Positions 51,450-60,714 are shown, numbered from the stretch's first letter. The stretch: DNA of 64,000 bases from JAIRTY01 sp050257395 (GCA_050257395.1 JBLMWU010000214.1:1-64000); one strand, 5' to 3'. Program-made: numbers and translations. The notes: generated from the letters alone by a model not told the origin.

Positions 51450-52745
51450 TCAGCGGCGGAAGGCCGCGGGCAGCAGGTCCGCGTGCGCGGCGAACAGCTC
51501 GTCGCACATCGCGATGGTCTCCGCCGTGGTCAGGGTGGCCGAGGTGTTCGGGTCGAGCAGCGCGGCCTGGTAGACGTGCTCGCGGGACTCCGCCAGCGCA
51601 GCCTTCACGGTCAGCTCGGCCACGTTGAGGAAGGTCCGGTTGAGCGCGGCGAGCTGCGGCGGCAGCGCGCCGATCGCCACCGGCTTGGCGCCGCCCGCGC
51701 CGACGGTGCAGGGCACCTCGACGCAGCACTCATCGGGCAGGCTGGAGATCAGGCCGCCGTTGCGGATGTTCACGTGCAGCTCGCGTTCCCGGCCGGTCTC
51801 CAGCGAGTGGATGAACAGCGACGCCAGCTCGTGCGTGGGCGCCAGGTCGAGCGGCTCATCCGACTCCAGCGCGCGCTCCAGCGATGCGAGCTCGCGCAGG
51901 TTCTCCTCGGACCGGGCCAGGTAGTCGCCCACGAAGATGCGGAACTGCCCGATCTGCGAGTCGTGGCGCATGAACCACGGCACGTACTCGGCGGAATGCT
52001 CGCTGGACTCGGTCGGGAAGTAGCCGAACCGGCGGAAGATCTCCACCCGCACCCGGCGCTGCAGCTCCGGGGAGCCGTCGATGACCTCGGCCAGCCGCGG
52101 GTACAGGGACTCGCCGTCCTGCTCGAAACGCAGCACGAACGCCTGGTGGTTGAAGCCCGCCGTGACGAAGCGGACGCGGTCCGGGTCCGCGCCGACCAGC
52201 CCGGTGAGGAACGCCTGGGTGTCGCGCACCGAGTGGCACAGCCCGAACACCCGGCCAAAGGGCGTCCCCTCGTACACGGCCCAGGGCAGCATGGCCATCG
52301 GGTTGCTGTAGCTGAGCAGGTACGCGTCCGGGCACACCGCCAGCATGTCGGTGGCGAGCGCGGTCACCACCGGGATGGTCCGCAGGCCGCGGAAGATCCC
52401 GCCGATGCCGATCGTGTCCCCGATGGTCTGCCGCACGCCGTACCGGGCCGGGATGCCGAAGTCGGCGCGGGTCGCGTCGTAGCCGCCGACCTGCACCTCG
52501 TTGATCACGTAGCGGGCGCCCGCCAGCGCCTCCCGCCGGTCCATGCTGGCGGACACGGCCGCGCCGCTGCCGGTCTGCGCCACGATCCTGCTGGCCAGCC
52601 GCTCGGCGTGGGCCAGCCGGGCGGCGCTGATGTCGTACAGCGCGAGTTCCAGGCCGTCCCACAGCTCCGGGTAGCTGCACAGGTCGGTGACCACGTTGCG
52701 GGTGAACTCGATGCTGCCTGCGCCGATGAACGTCACCTTGAGCAC
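51450..52745 (-). CDS. GH4 family alpha-galactosidase (MelA-type)
   Basis: 431-residue NAD+/Mn-dependent glycosidase. The Rossmann start is FIGAGSIEFTRNVVTDL. MelA-type blocks follow: NEVQVGGYDATRADFGIPARYGVRQTIGDT, GLCHSV (metal Cys) and AGFNHQAF (metal His). The alpha-galactosidase subgroup fits better than 6-phospho-glycosidases. It is cytoplasmic, so it would act on imported oligosaccharides. GTG start, little ribosome site, perhaps leaderless. Divergent from the ABC importer and likely co-transcribed with GH114. Confidence 0.85.
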   Translation of the reverse strand: MLKVTFIGAGSIEFTRNVVTDLCSYPELWDGLELALYDISAARLAHAERLASRIVAQTGSGAAVSASMDRREALAGARYVINEVQVGGYDATRADFGIPARYGVRQTIGDTIGIGGIFRGLRTIPVVTALATDMLAVCPDAYLLSYSNPMAMLPWAVYEGTPFGRVFGLCHSVRDTQAFLTGLVGADPDRVRFVTAGFNHQAFVLRFEQDGESLYPRLAEVIDGSPELQRRVRVEIFRRFGYFPTESSEHSAEYVPWFMRHDSQIGQFRIFVGDYLARSEENLRELASLERALESDEPLDLAPTHELASLFIHSLETGRERELHVNIRNGGLISSLPDECCVEVPCTVGAGGAKPVAIGALPPQLAALNRTFLNVAELTVKAALAESREHVYQAALLDPNTSATLTTAETIAMCDELFAAHADLLPAAFRR

Positions 52746-52810
52746 GGTTCGTTAGTGTTCCATCCGGCCTGTTTTCGCGCAAGACTGCGCATCTAGTGCG
52801 CTTCCGGGGC

Positions 52811-52839
52811 TTGACACTCGGGTCGCCGATGCACAAACT
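52811..52839 (+). promoter_or_regulatory. promoter candidate of the sugar importer operon
   Basis: TTGACA (52811-52816), 17 bases, then CAAACT (52834-52839) as a poor -10. The 178-base divergent region to the GH4 gene also holds repeated TGCGCA motifs (about 52785-52801 and 52861-52867) and an inverted ATTCA/TGAAT pair around 52850-52875. These are candidate operators for the DeoR regulator in this cluster. Confidence 0.4.
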
Positions 52840-52923
52840 TGTCGGCAATTCACAGGATCTGCGCAACTTGAATCGTGAGCAGGCTTGGCTCGCACCAGGT
52901 CCCGGCCGGAGAAGGAGAGCATG

Positions 52924-54207
52924 ATGCCCAAGCGCCGGCTGCGCGTCACCCTGGCAGGCTCACTCGCTGCGCTCGCCGTCGTCCTGGCCGCGTGCGGCAC
53001 CGACAGCACCGGCGGTGGCGGCGGCAGCATCCAGCTCTGGGAGGGCTACACCGGCCCCGACGCCAAGCCGTTCGCGCACCTGGTGAGCGAGTACAACGCC
53101 ACCCATCCGGGCCAGCACGTGGCCACCCTGTTCGTCAACAACGACAACACGCTGCAGAAGGTGCTGACCGCGGTGCGCGGCGGCAGCCCGCCCGACATCG
53201 CCTACCTCTACGGCTCGTGGGCGCCGAACGTCGCGCAGATCCCGCAGGTGGTCAACCTGACCGGCGTGGTCCGCCGCCCGGGCGTCAACTGGAACGACTT
53301 CTGGGTCGGCGAGCGGGCCGTGGCCACCGTCAACGGCAAAGTGATCGGCATCCCGGCGCTGGTGGACAACCTGGCCGTGGTCTACAACAAGACGCTGTTC
53401 GCCCGGGCCGGCCTGCAGCCGCCAAGCGCCAGCTGGACCTGGCAGCAGTTCCAGGCCGACGCGCAGAAGCTGACCGACCCGGCGCGCAAGCAGTACGGGA
53501 CGGCGTACGTCACCCCGGGCACCGAGGACACGGTCTGGCATTGGGAAGCCCTGCTATGGGAGGCCGGCGGCCAGCTGCTGACCGCTGACGGCAAGAAGGC
53601 CGCGTTCAACTCCCCCGCGGGGCTGGCGTCGCTGAACACCCTGCGCACGATGGCCGTGTCCGACCATTCGATGTACCTGGACCCGACCGACTCGGCCTAC
53701 GCCAACCTGTTCAACTCCGGCCGGATCGGGATGCTGGTCACCGGCCCGTGGGACCTGGGGAACTTCCCGAACGTGCACTACGGCGTGCAGGTCATGCCGT
53801 CCTACCCGGGCACCAGCGGCGGCCACCAGACGATCTCCGGCCCGGACAACTGGGTGGTGTTCAACAACGGCGCCAGCCGGGTGGCCGCGGCGGAGAAGTT
53901 CCTGCTCTGGCTCACCGCGCCCGCTCAGGTCCGGTACTTCTCGCTGCACAGCGGCGAGCTGCCGACCCGCCAGTCGGTGGGCAACGCCGCGTTCAGCCAG
54001 CAGATGGACGCCGCGCTGCCCGGGGTCGGCGCCTTCATCGGCAACCTGGCCAACGTCCGGCAGGCCCGCCCGCAGATCCCGCAGTACCCGAAGATCTCCC
54101 AGGTGCTGGGCACCATGGTGGTGTCGGTGCTGCTGGGCAAGAGCCAGCCGCAGGCGGCCCTGAGCTCGGCGGCCCAGCAGGTCAACCAGATCCTGGCCAC
54201 CGGCTGA
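52924..54207 (+). CDS. sugar ABC transporter substrate-binding lipoprotein
   Basis: 427-residue family 1 extracellular solute-binding protein. A lipoprotein signal with lipobox LAAC near residue 21 anchors it outside the membrane. The body has the usual GSWAPNVAQIPQVV, NLAVVYNKTLFARAGL, GPWDLGNF motifs of oligosaccharide binders. ATG 52924 placed six bases after AAGGAG; ATG 52921 is equally possible. First gene of an importer-catabolic operon; probable ligands are galactosamine/galactose oligosaccharides. Confidence 0.87.
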   Translation: MPKRRLRVTLAGSLAALAVVLAACGTDSTGGGGGSIQLWEGYTGPDAKPFAHLVSEYNATHPGQHVATLFVNNDNTLQKVLTAVRGGSPPDIAYLYGSWAPNVAQIPQVVNLTGVVRRPGVNWNDFWVGERAVATVNGKVIGIPALVDNLAVVYNKTLFARAGLQPPSASWTWQQFQADAQKLTDPARKQYGTAYVTPGTEDTVWHWEALLWEAGGQLLTADGKKAAFNSPAGLASLNTLRTMAVSDHSMYLDPTDSAYANLFNSGRIGMLVTGPWDLGNFPNVHYGVQVMPSYPGTSGGHQTISGPDNWVVFNNGASRVAAAEKFLLWLTAPAQVRYFSLHSGELPTRQSVGNAAFSQQMDAALPGVGAFIGNLANVRQARPQIPQYPKISQVLGTMVVSVLLGKSQPQAALSSAAQQVNQILATG

Positions 54208-54208
54208 C

Positions 54209-55177
54209 GTGACCCGCACGGACACGCTGCTGCGCCGGGACCGCGCCGGCCGGGACCGCTCCCGGCGGGCGCGGCCCGGGCCGGGGCGCCAGCGGCGCAC
54301 CAGGGTGCTGAGCTCGGAGCAGTTCGCCGGCTGGTCGTTCGTGACCCCGGGGGCCGCCGTCATCCTGCTGTTCGGCGCGGCGCCGATCGTGTGGTCGATG
54401 GTGATGTCCTTCCAGCACTCCACGCTGTCGCCGGGCACCCCGTTCGTGGGCCTGCGCAACTACCGGCAGCTCGTCCACGACCCGGTGGTGGTGCAGGCGA
54501 TCGGCCACACGCTGGTGTACACCGCGCTGTTCGTGCCCGGCACGATGATCGCCGGGCTGTTCCTCGCGGTGGCGATGAACCGGAAGATCCGGTTCCTCTG
54601 GCTCTACCGGACCGCCGCCTACGCCACCATGGCGATCTCCACGATCAGCGAGGCGATCGTCTTCATCTGGCTGTTCGACCCGTCTTACGGGATCGTCAAC
54701 TACCTGCTCGGGCTGTTCGGGGTGCCGCCGCAGCAGTTCCTCAACTCCCCCTCGCAGGCGCTGTACGTGATCGTGGTGATGACGGTCTGGGGCTGGACCG
54801 GCTTCGCGGTCGTCATCTACCTGGCCGCGCTGCAGGGGATTCCGCAGGTCCTCACCGAGGCGGCGGCCATCGACGGGGCCGGCCCCTGGCGGACGTTCCG
54901 CCGGATCACCCTGCCGCTGCTGAGCCCGGCGTCGCTGTTCCTGGCGGTGTGGCTGACCATCAACGCGCTGCAGCTGTTCGACGAGGTGTACCTGAGCACC
55001 CAGGGCGGGCCGCTGAACGCCACCACCGTGCTCGTCTACTACCTCTACGTGCAGGCGTTCCAGAACTTCGACTTCGGTTACGCCTCCGCGATCGCCTACT
55101 TCCTGTTCCTCATCATCATCGTGGTCACCGCCATCCAGTTCCGGGTCGGCAGGCGGCTGACCTACTACCGGTCATGA
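54209..55177 (+). CDS. sugar ABC permease (MalF/UgpA type)
   Basis: 322-residue permease with six membrane helices and the EAA loop EAAAIDGAGPWRTFRRITLP that docks the ATPase. The first 35 residues are very basic. It starts with GTG one base after the binding-protein stop and overlaps the second permease by 4 bases. No ATPase gene follows in the cluster, so a shared MsiK-type ATPase encoded elsewhere would be required. Confidence 0.9.
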   Translation: MTRTDTLLRRDRAGRDRSRRARPGPGRQRRTRVLSSEQFAGWSFVTPGAAVILLFGAAPIVWSMVMSFQHSTLSPGTPFVGLRNYRQLVHDPVVVQAIGHTLVYTALFVPGTMIAGLFLAVAMNRKIRFLWLYRTAAYATMAISTISEAIVFIWLFDPSYGIVNYLLGLFGVPPQQFLNSPSQALYVIVVMTVWGWTGFAVVIYLAALQGIPQVLTEAAAIDGAGPWRTFRRITLPLLSPASLFLAVWLTINALQLFDEVYLSTQGGPLNATTVLVYYLYVQAFQNFDFGYASAIAYFLFLIIIVVTAIQFRVGRRLTYYRS

Positions 55178-56046
55178 CGGCGGCCCCGGTCCCGGCCGCC
55201 CGCCGGCGGCGGCTGCCGTTCAGCCCCTGGCACCTGGTGCTGGTCCCGGCGACAGTGGTGCTGATCTTCCCATTCGCGTGGCTGGTCATCACCTCGCTGG
55301 AGACCCCGGCCGAGGCGCTGCACTTCCCGCCGGTGCTGCTCCCCCACCGGCTGCAGGCCGGCAACTACCCGGCGGCGCTGGCGAGCGCGCCGTTCACCCG
55401 GTTCTTCGTCAACAGCGCCCTCGTCGCGGTCGTCACCGTGCTGTCGAACCTGGTGCTGTGCTCGCTGGCCGGGTACGCGTTCGCCCGGTTCCGCTTCCTG
55501 GGCCGCGGCGCCCTGTTCGCCGTGATCATGGCGACGCTGATGGTGCCGTTCCAGGTCACGATGATCCCGCAGTTCATCATCACCAAGTGGCTCGGCGTGC
55601 ACGTGCTGGCCGCGGTCGGCATCAACCATCTCGGCGCGCTCATCCTGCCGAACGCGGCGACCGCCTTCGGGATCTTCTTCCTGCGCCAGTTCTTCCGCAC
55701 GCTGCCGCTGGAGTACGAGGAGTCGGCGCGGGTGGACGGGGCCAGCCGGCTCACCGTGCTGTGGCGGATCGTGCTGCCGCTCGCCACCCCGGCGCTGGCC
55801 ACCCTGGCCGCGCTCACCTTCCTCGACTCGTGGAACAACTTCCTGTGGCCGCTGATCGCCATCACGTCCACGGACAAGATGACGCTCCCGCTCGGCCTGG
55901 CGACCTTCCAGGGCGCGCACTCGACCGAATGGCCGCTGCTGATGGCCGGCAACGTCATGAGCCTCGCGCCGATGATGGTGATCTTCTTCGTGGCCCAGCG
56001 CTACTTCGTGCGGTCCATCGCCGCCACCGGCCTCGCCGGGACCTGA
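55174..56046 (+). CDS. sugar ABC permease (MalG/UgpE type)
   Basis: 290-residue partner permease with six helices and the EAA loop EESARVDGASRLTVLWRIVLP. Coupled to the first permease by an ATGA overlap; together they form the transmembrane channel. The sugar isomerase gene follows after 42 bases with a GAGAGGAAAGG-type ribosome site, indicating one operon from importer to catabolism. Confidence 0.9.
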   Translation: MTAAPVPAARRRRLPFSPWHLVLVPATVVLIFPFAWLVITSLETPAEALHFPPVLLPHRLQAGNYPAALASAPFTRFFVNSALVAVVTVLSNLVLCSLAGYAFARFRFLGRGALFAVIMATLMVPFQVTMIPQFIITKWLGVHVLAAVGINHLGALILPNAATAFGIFFLRQFFRTLPLEYEESARVDGASRLTVLWRIVLPLATPALATLAALTFLDSWNNFLWPLIAITSTDKMTLPLGLATFQGAHSTEWPLLMAGNVMSLAPMMVIFFVAQRYFVRSIAATGLAGT

Positions 56047-56088
56047 GCACACCAGCCCCGGCAGCAGTGAGAGGAAAGGAAACATCGC

Positions 56089-56994
56089 ATGGGCAACGAG
56101 GCCACCGCAGGCGCCGGCACCGAACGGGAGGTGGCGTCGCAGCCAGCCTGCTGGCGGCGGGCCGCTGACCTGGCCGCCAGCGCCGCCGGGGTGCTGCCGG
56201 CCAGCGGCGAGCGGGTCGCGGTCGCCGGCTGCGGCACGTCCTGGTTCATGGCCCAGTCCTACGCGGCCGCCCGGGAGGCGGCCGGGCACGGGGAGACCGA
56301 CGCGTTCGCCGCCTCCGAGATGCCGCCCGGCCGCCGCTACGACCGGGTCCTGGTGCTGTCGCGCTCCGGCACGACCACCGAGATCGTCGACCTGCTGACC
56401 CGGCTGCGCGGCCGGGTGCCCACGGTCGCGATCACCGCTGTCACGGGCACGCCGGTGGCCGAGGCCGCGGACGCGGTGGTGGACCTCGGCTTCGCGGACG
56501 AGGAATCCGTGGTGCAGACCCGGTTCGCCACCACCGAGCTGGCGCTGCTTCGCATCCACCTGGGTCACGACATCGGGCCGGTGGCGGACGCGGCCGAGCG
56601 GGTGCTGGCCGAGCCGCTGCCCGCGGACCTGACCGGCGCCCGCCAGTTCACCTTCCTCGGCACCGGCTGGACCTACGGGCTCGCCAACGAGGCGGCGCTC
56701 AAGCTCCGGGAGTCGGCCGGGCTGTGGACCGAGGCGTACCCGGCCATGGAGTACCGGCACGGGCCGGCCGCCGTCACCGCGGCGGGCAGCGTGGTCTGGG
56801 TGTTCGGCGCCCCGCCCGACGGGCTGGCGGCAGAGGTCGCGGCCGCGGGCGGCGTGGCCTGGCACACCGGCGAGGACCCGCTGGCCGAGCTGGTCCGGGT
56901 GCACGTGCTCGCCGTGGCCGTGGCCCGCGCCCGCGGGCTGGACCCGGACCGGCCGCGCAACCTCGCCCGGTCCGTCATCCTCACCCCGCGCTGA
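56089..56994 (+). CDS. agaS: AgaS-type SIS domain deaminase/isomerase
   Basis: 301-residue protein with two SIS domains (VAGCGTSWFMAQS and LSRSGTTTEIVDL in the first; GTGWTYGLANEAALKLRE and EYRHGP in the second). Such proteins isomerise amino-sugar phosphates; AgaS converts galactosamine-6-phosphate to tagatose-6-phosphate plus ammonia. No glutaminase domain, so it is not GlmS. Its neighbours, a tagatose-6-phosphate-kinase-like and a class II aldolase gene, support AgaS over a glucosamine role. Confidence 0.8.
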   Translation: MGNEATAGAGTEREVASQPACWRRAADLAASAAGVLPASGERVAVAGCGTSWFMAQSYAAAREAAGHGETDAFAASEMPPGRRYDRVLVLSRSGTTTEIVDLLTRLRGRVPTVAITAVTGTPVAEAADAVVDLGFADEESVVQTRFATTELALLRIHLGHDIGPVADAAERVLAEPLPADLTGARQFTFLGTGWTYGLANEAALKLRESAGLWTEAYPAMEYRHGPAAVTAAGSVVWVFGAPPDGLAAEVAAAGGVAWHTGEDPLAELVRVHVLAVAVARARGLDPDRPRNLARSVILTPR

Positions 56995-57008
56995 CCGGGC
57001 GGCCCGCC

Positions 57009-57962
57009 GTGATCCTCGTCGTCTGCCTCAACCCGGCGCTGGACATCACCCACCAGGTGATGGCGGTGGACTGGGCCGGGGTGAACCGGCCCGGCGCGGT
57101 GCACACGAGGCCCGGCGGCAAAGGCCTGAACGTCGCCCGCACGCTGCACGCGGTCGGTGCCGGGGTGCTGGTCATGGGGCTGGCCGGCGGCACCACCGGG
57201 GCAGCGGTGACCGGTGCCCTGGCCGGTCTCGGGGTGCCCGCCGCGTTCACCCCGGCCGCCGGGGAGACCCGGCGGACGTTCACCGTCGTGGACGGCCGGG
57301 CCGGCACGACCGCGCTGTTCAGCGAGCCCGGCCCGGAGATCAGTGCCGCGGAGTACACGCTGTTCACCGGCGCGTACGCGGCCGCCCTGCCGGGTGCCGC
57401 CGCGGTGGTGCTGTCCGGCAGCCTGCCGCCGGGCGTCCCGGCGGACGCCTACGCCGTGCTCGGCGCGATGGCCGCGGCGGCCGGGGTGCCGGTGCTGCTG
57501 GACGCGCACGGGGAGCCGCTGCGGCTGGGTGCCGCGGCCGGGCCCGCGATCGTCAAGCCCAACCTCGCCGAGCTGGAGGCCCTGGCCGGCCGCAGCCTGT
57601 CCACCGCCCGCGGCGCCGACCGGCGGGCCGTGGCATCCGCCGCCCGGGAGCTGCGGGCCGCGGGCGCGCAGGCGGTGGTCGTCACGCTCGGGCCGGACGG
57701 GCTGCACGCCGTGACCGGCGACGGCAGCTGGGACGCGGCGCCCCCGGCCGTCGCCGCGGGCAACCCCACCGGCGCGGGCGACGCCGTCGCGGCGGGCCTG
57801 GCACACGGCCTGATCCTGGGCCGCCCCTGGGACGAGCGGCTGCGGCACGCGGTCGCCCTCGGCACCGCGTCAGCCGCCGCGCCGGTCGCCGGCGAGTTCA
57901 GCCACTCCCACTACTCCGACCTGCTGGCGCAGGTCAGGGTCGGCCGCAGCGAGATGCACTGA
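57009..57962 (+). CDS. PfkB-family tagatose-6-phosphate/1-phosphofructokinase
   Basis: 317-residue PfkB kinase of the LacC/FruK subgroup: CLNPALDITH start, RPGGKGLNVARTL and the catalytic anion-hole NPTGAGDAVAAGL. It should phosphorylate tagatose-6-phosphate to the 1,6-bisphosphate; fructose-1-phosphate is the alternative. GTG start 14 bases after agaS. The stop overlaps the aldolase start by one base. Confidence 0.82.
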   Translation: MILVVCLNPALDITHQVMAVDWAGVNRPGAVHTRPGGKGLNVARTLHAVGAGVLVMGLAGGTTGAAVTGALAGLGVPAAFTPAAGETRRTFTVVDGRAGTTALFSEPGPEISAAEYTLFTGAYAAALPGAAAVVLSGSLPPGVPADAYAVLGAMAAAAGVPVLLDAHGEPLRLGAAAGPAIVKPNLAELEALAGRSLSTARGADRRAVASAARELRAAGAQAVVVTLGPDGLHAVTGDGSWDAAPPAVAAGNPTGAGDAVAAGLAHGLILGRPWDERLRHAVALGTASAAAPVAGEFSHSHYSDLLAQVRVGRSEMH

Positions 57963-58825
57963 TGATGCAGCCCGGGACCGCGGCCGGCATCGTCGGCCCC
58001 GCCTACGCCGCGGGCCGGGGCGCCGGCGCGTTCAATGTGATCGGCATCGAGCACGCGGAGGCGATCGCCGCGGGGGCCGAGACCGCGGCAGCGCCCGTTC
58101 TGCTGCAGATCAGTGAGAACTGTGTCCGCTACCACGGCGCCCTGGAGCCGCTGGGCCGGGCCTGCGTGGCGATAGCCCGGTCGGCCGCGGTGCCGGTGGG
58201 CGTGCACCTGGATCACGCGACCAGCCCGGACCTGGTCCGCGCCGCCGCCGGCCTGGGCTTCGGGTCGGTCATGTTCGACGCGTCCCGGCTGCCCTACGCG
58301 CAGAATGTCCAGCAGACCGCCGAGATCGCCCGCTGGTGCCACGAGCGCGGCCTGTGGGTGGAAGCGGAACTCGGTGAGATCGGCGGGAAGGACGGCGTGC
58401 ACTCGGCCACGGCCCGGACCCGCCCGGACGAGGCGGCCGGCTACGTGGCCGCCACCGGTGTGGACGCGCTCGCGGTGGCGGTCGGCAGCTCGCACGCCAT
58501 GCTGACCCGCACCGCCGTGCTGGACCTGGGCCTGATCACCCGCATCCGCGCCGCGCTCGGCGTGCCGCTGGTGCTGCACGGCTCCTCGGGGGTGCCCGAC
58601 GGCGAGCTCGCCGCCGCGATCCGGGCGGGCATGACGAAGATCAACGTGGCGACCCAGCTGAACAAGGTCTACACCGCCGCGATCCGCGCATATCTGGCCG
58701 CCAATACGACAATGGTGGATCCCAGGAAGTACGGTGCGGCAGGGCGCGACGCGGTGGCCGCGGAGGTTGCCCGCCTGCTGACAGTGATCGGAGGCGCCGG
58801 TGAGCCGGTACCGGCGGTGGAATGA
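57962..58825 (+). CDS. class II tagatose/fructose-bisphosphate aldolase (KbaY/GatY-like)
   Basis: 287-residue zinc aldolase: GAFNVIGIEHAEAI, zinc ligands in VGVHLDHATS and LGEIGG, VGSSHAM in place of the usual GTAHG and LHGSSG near the phosphate site. It would split tagatose-1,6-bisphosphate to dihydroxyacetone phosphate and glyceraldehyde-3-phosphate. No KbaZ/GatZ-like helper gene is seen. The 3' end overlaps the DeoR gene by 26 bases. Confidence 0.84.
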   Translation: MMQPGTAAGIVGPAYAAGRGAGAFNVIGIEHAEAIAAGAETAAAPVLLQISENCVRYHGALEPLGRACVAIARSAAVPVGVHLDHATSPDLVRAAAGLGFGSVMFDASRLPYAQNVQQTAEIARWCHERGLWVEAELGEIGGKDGVHSATARTRPDEAAGYVAATGVDALAVAVGSSHAMLTRTAVLDLGLITRIRAALGVPLVLHGSSGVPDGELAAAIRAGMTKINVATQLNKVYTAAIRAYLAANTTMVDPRKYGAAGRDAVAAEVARLLTVIGGAGEPVPAVE

Positions 58826-59585
58826 GCTGCTGGAACTGCTGGCCGCGGCCGGGCAGCTCCAGGTCGAGGAGGCCGCGAAGGAACTGGGGGTGTCCGCCGC
58901 CACCGTCCGCCGCGACTTCGACGAACTCGCCCGGCAGCAGATGCTCACCCGGATCCGCGGCGGCGCCGTCGCCCAGGGCGTCACCTACGACCTGCCGCTG
59001 CGGTACAAGAGCGAGCGGCACCCGTCGGAGAAGCAGCGCATCGCGGCGGTGGCCGCCGCGCTGGTGCGGCCCGGCCAGGTGATCGGGCTGAACGGCGGCA
59101 CCACCACCACCGAGGTGGCCCGCGCGCTGGCCACCCGTTCCGACCTGAGCACGGGGACCACCGGGCCCGCGCTCACCATCGTCACCAACGCCCTCAACAT
59201 CGCGACCGAGCTGGCGGTCCGCCAGCACATCAAGATCGTCACCACCGGCGGGGTGGCCCGCCCGCAGTCCTACGAGCTGGTCGGGCCGCTGGCCACCGGC
59301 GTGCTGGAGCAGGTCACCCTGGACGTGGCGTTCGTGGGCGTGGACGGGATCGACGCGGCGGCGGGCGCGACCGCGCACCACGAGGGCGAGGCGAGCATCA
59401 ACCGGCTGATGGCGCAGCAGGCGGACCGGGTCGTCGTCCCGGCGGACAGCTCCAAGGTGGGCCGGCGCGCGTTCGCCCGGATCTGCACGGCCGCGGAGAT
59501 CGACGTCCTCGTCACCGACACCGGGATCGCGGCGGCGGACGCCGCCCGGCTGGAGGAGGCCGGGGTGCAGGTTGTCACCGCCTGA
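58800..59585 (+). CDS. DeoR family regulator (AgaR-like)
   Basis: 261-residue repressor with the DeoR helix-turn-helix (RRWNELLELLAAAGQLQVEEAAKELGVSAATVRRDF split over two helices) and a C-terminal sugar-phosphate sensing domain (GLNGGTTTTEVARAL, DVAFVGVDGID, VVPADSSKVG). Embedded in the operon, it probably represses the importer/catabolic genes until a tagatose or galactosamine phosphate appears. GTG start overlapping the aldolase end. Confidence 0.88.
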   Translation: MSRYRRWNELLELLAAAGQLQVEEAAKELGVSAATVRRDFDELARQQMLTRIRGGAVAQGVTYDLPLRYKSERHPSEKQRIAAVAAALVRPGQVIGLNGGTTTTEVARALATRSDLSTGTTGPALTIVTNALNIATELAVRQHIKIVTTGGVARPQSYELVGPLATGVLEQVTLDVAFVGVDGIDAAAGATAHHEGEASINRLMAQQADRVVVPADSSKVGRRAFARICTAAEIDVLVTDTGIAAADAARLEEAGVQVVTA

Positions 59586-60582
59586 CCCGGCAGCGCCTGA
59601 CCCGGCAGCGGCCGTGCGGCCCGATCTGGTGGTGATCGGCGACTGCAACCCGGACGTGCTCGTGCTGGGCGAGGACGTGACGCCCGCGTTCGGGCAGCAG
59701 GAAAAGCTGGTCGAGAGCATGTCGCTGGTGGTCGGCGGCTCCGCGTCGATCACCGCGGTCGCAGCGGCGCGGCTCGGCCTCAGGGTCACCCTGGTGGCGG
59801 CGGTCGGCGCGGACCCCGCGGGCCAGTTCATGCTGGACCAGCTGGCCAGCGAAGGCGTTGGCACCGGCGCGGTGGCTGTCCGCAGCGACCTGCCGACCGG
59901 CATGACGGTGGCGCTGTCGCGGGGCGGTGACCGGGCGATCCTGACCGCCACCGGCGCGGTCGCCTCGCTCACCGCGCGGGACGTCCCGGCGCCGCTGCTG
60001 GCCGTGGCCCGCCACGTGCACATCAGCTCCTACTTCCTGCTGGCGGACTCACTCGGGCCCGGCCTGGCCGGGCTGATGGCGTCGGCGCGGGCGGCCGGGG
60101 CGGCCGTCTCGCTGGACACCAACTGGGACCCGGCCGGCCGCTGGGCCGCGGACGGCCGGCTGGCCGGCGTGCTCGCCCAGGCCGGCCTGCTGCTGCCCAA
60201 CGAGGCGGAGGCGCTGCGGCTGAGCGGGGAGCCGGACCTGGCCGCGGCGGCCCGGGCACTCACCGCGGGCGGGGCGAGGCTGGTGGTGAAGCTCGGGGCC
60301 AGGGGCGCGCTGTGCGCGGACGGGCGCGAGCGCTACCGGGTCAGCCTGCCGCCGGTGACGCCGGTCGATGCCACCGGGGCGGGTGACTGCTTCAACGCGG
60401 GCCTGATCGCCGGGCTGCTCAGCGGCCTGCCGCTGCCCCGGGCGGCCGCACTCGGCTGCGCGGCCGGGGCGCTGTCCACCCGGGCCCCCGGCGGCACCGG
60501 GAGCTGTCCCAACCTGGCCGCGGCGACGGCCCTGGCGGGGCAGGCGGTCATCCGGGACGCAGCGGAAGCGCCGCTGCCGTAG
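59572..60582 (+). CDS. PfkB/ribokinase family sugar kinase
   Basis: 336-residue ribokinase-like enzyme with GGSASITAVAAARLG near the N-terminus and the catalytic DATGAGDCFNAGLIAGL. It is distinct from the LacC-like kinase upstream. In the pathway a kinase making galactosamine-6-phosphate from free galactosamine is otherwise missing, so this is my best candidate for that step. TTG 59572 overlaps the regulator by 14 bases; GTG 59614 is an alternative start. Confidence 0.8.
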   Translation: MSPPDPAAPDPAAAVRPDLVVIGDCNPDVLVLGEDVTPAFGQQEKLVESMSLVVGGSASITAVAAARLGLRVTLVAAVGADPAGQFMLDQLASEGVGTGAVAVRSDLPTGMTVALSRGGDRAILTATGAVASLTARDVPAPLLAVARHVHISSYFLLADSLGPGLAGLMASARAAGAAVSLDTNWDPAGRWAADGRLAGVLAQAGLLLPNEAEALRLSGEPDLAAAARALTAGGARLVVKLGARGALCADGRERYRVSLPPVTPVDATGAGDCFNAGLIAGLLSGLPLPRAAALGCAAGALSTRAPGGTGSCPNLAAATALAGQAVIRDAAEAPLP

Positions 60583-60714
60583 CCCGGGCCGCTGATGGCG
60601 GACGTCCCTGCCTGCTCTGGACTTCCGGCACTTGCCGGCGCCAGATAGAGAGAAGTCAGCTTCCATCAGGAACCTGCAGTCTGCGCGGCGACGATCATGT
60701 GAGACGGGGGCCCG

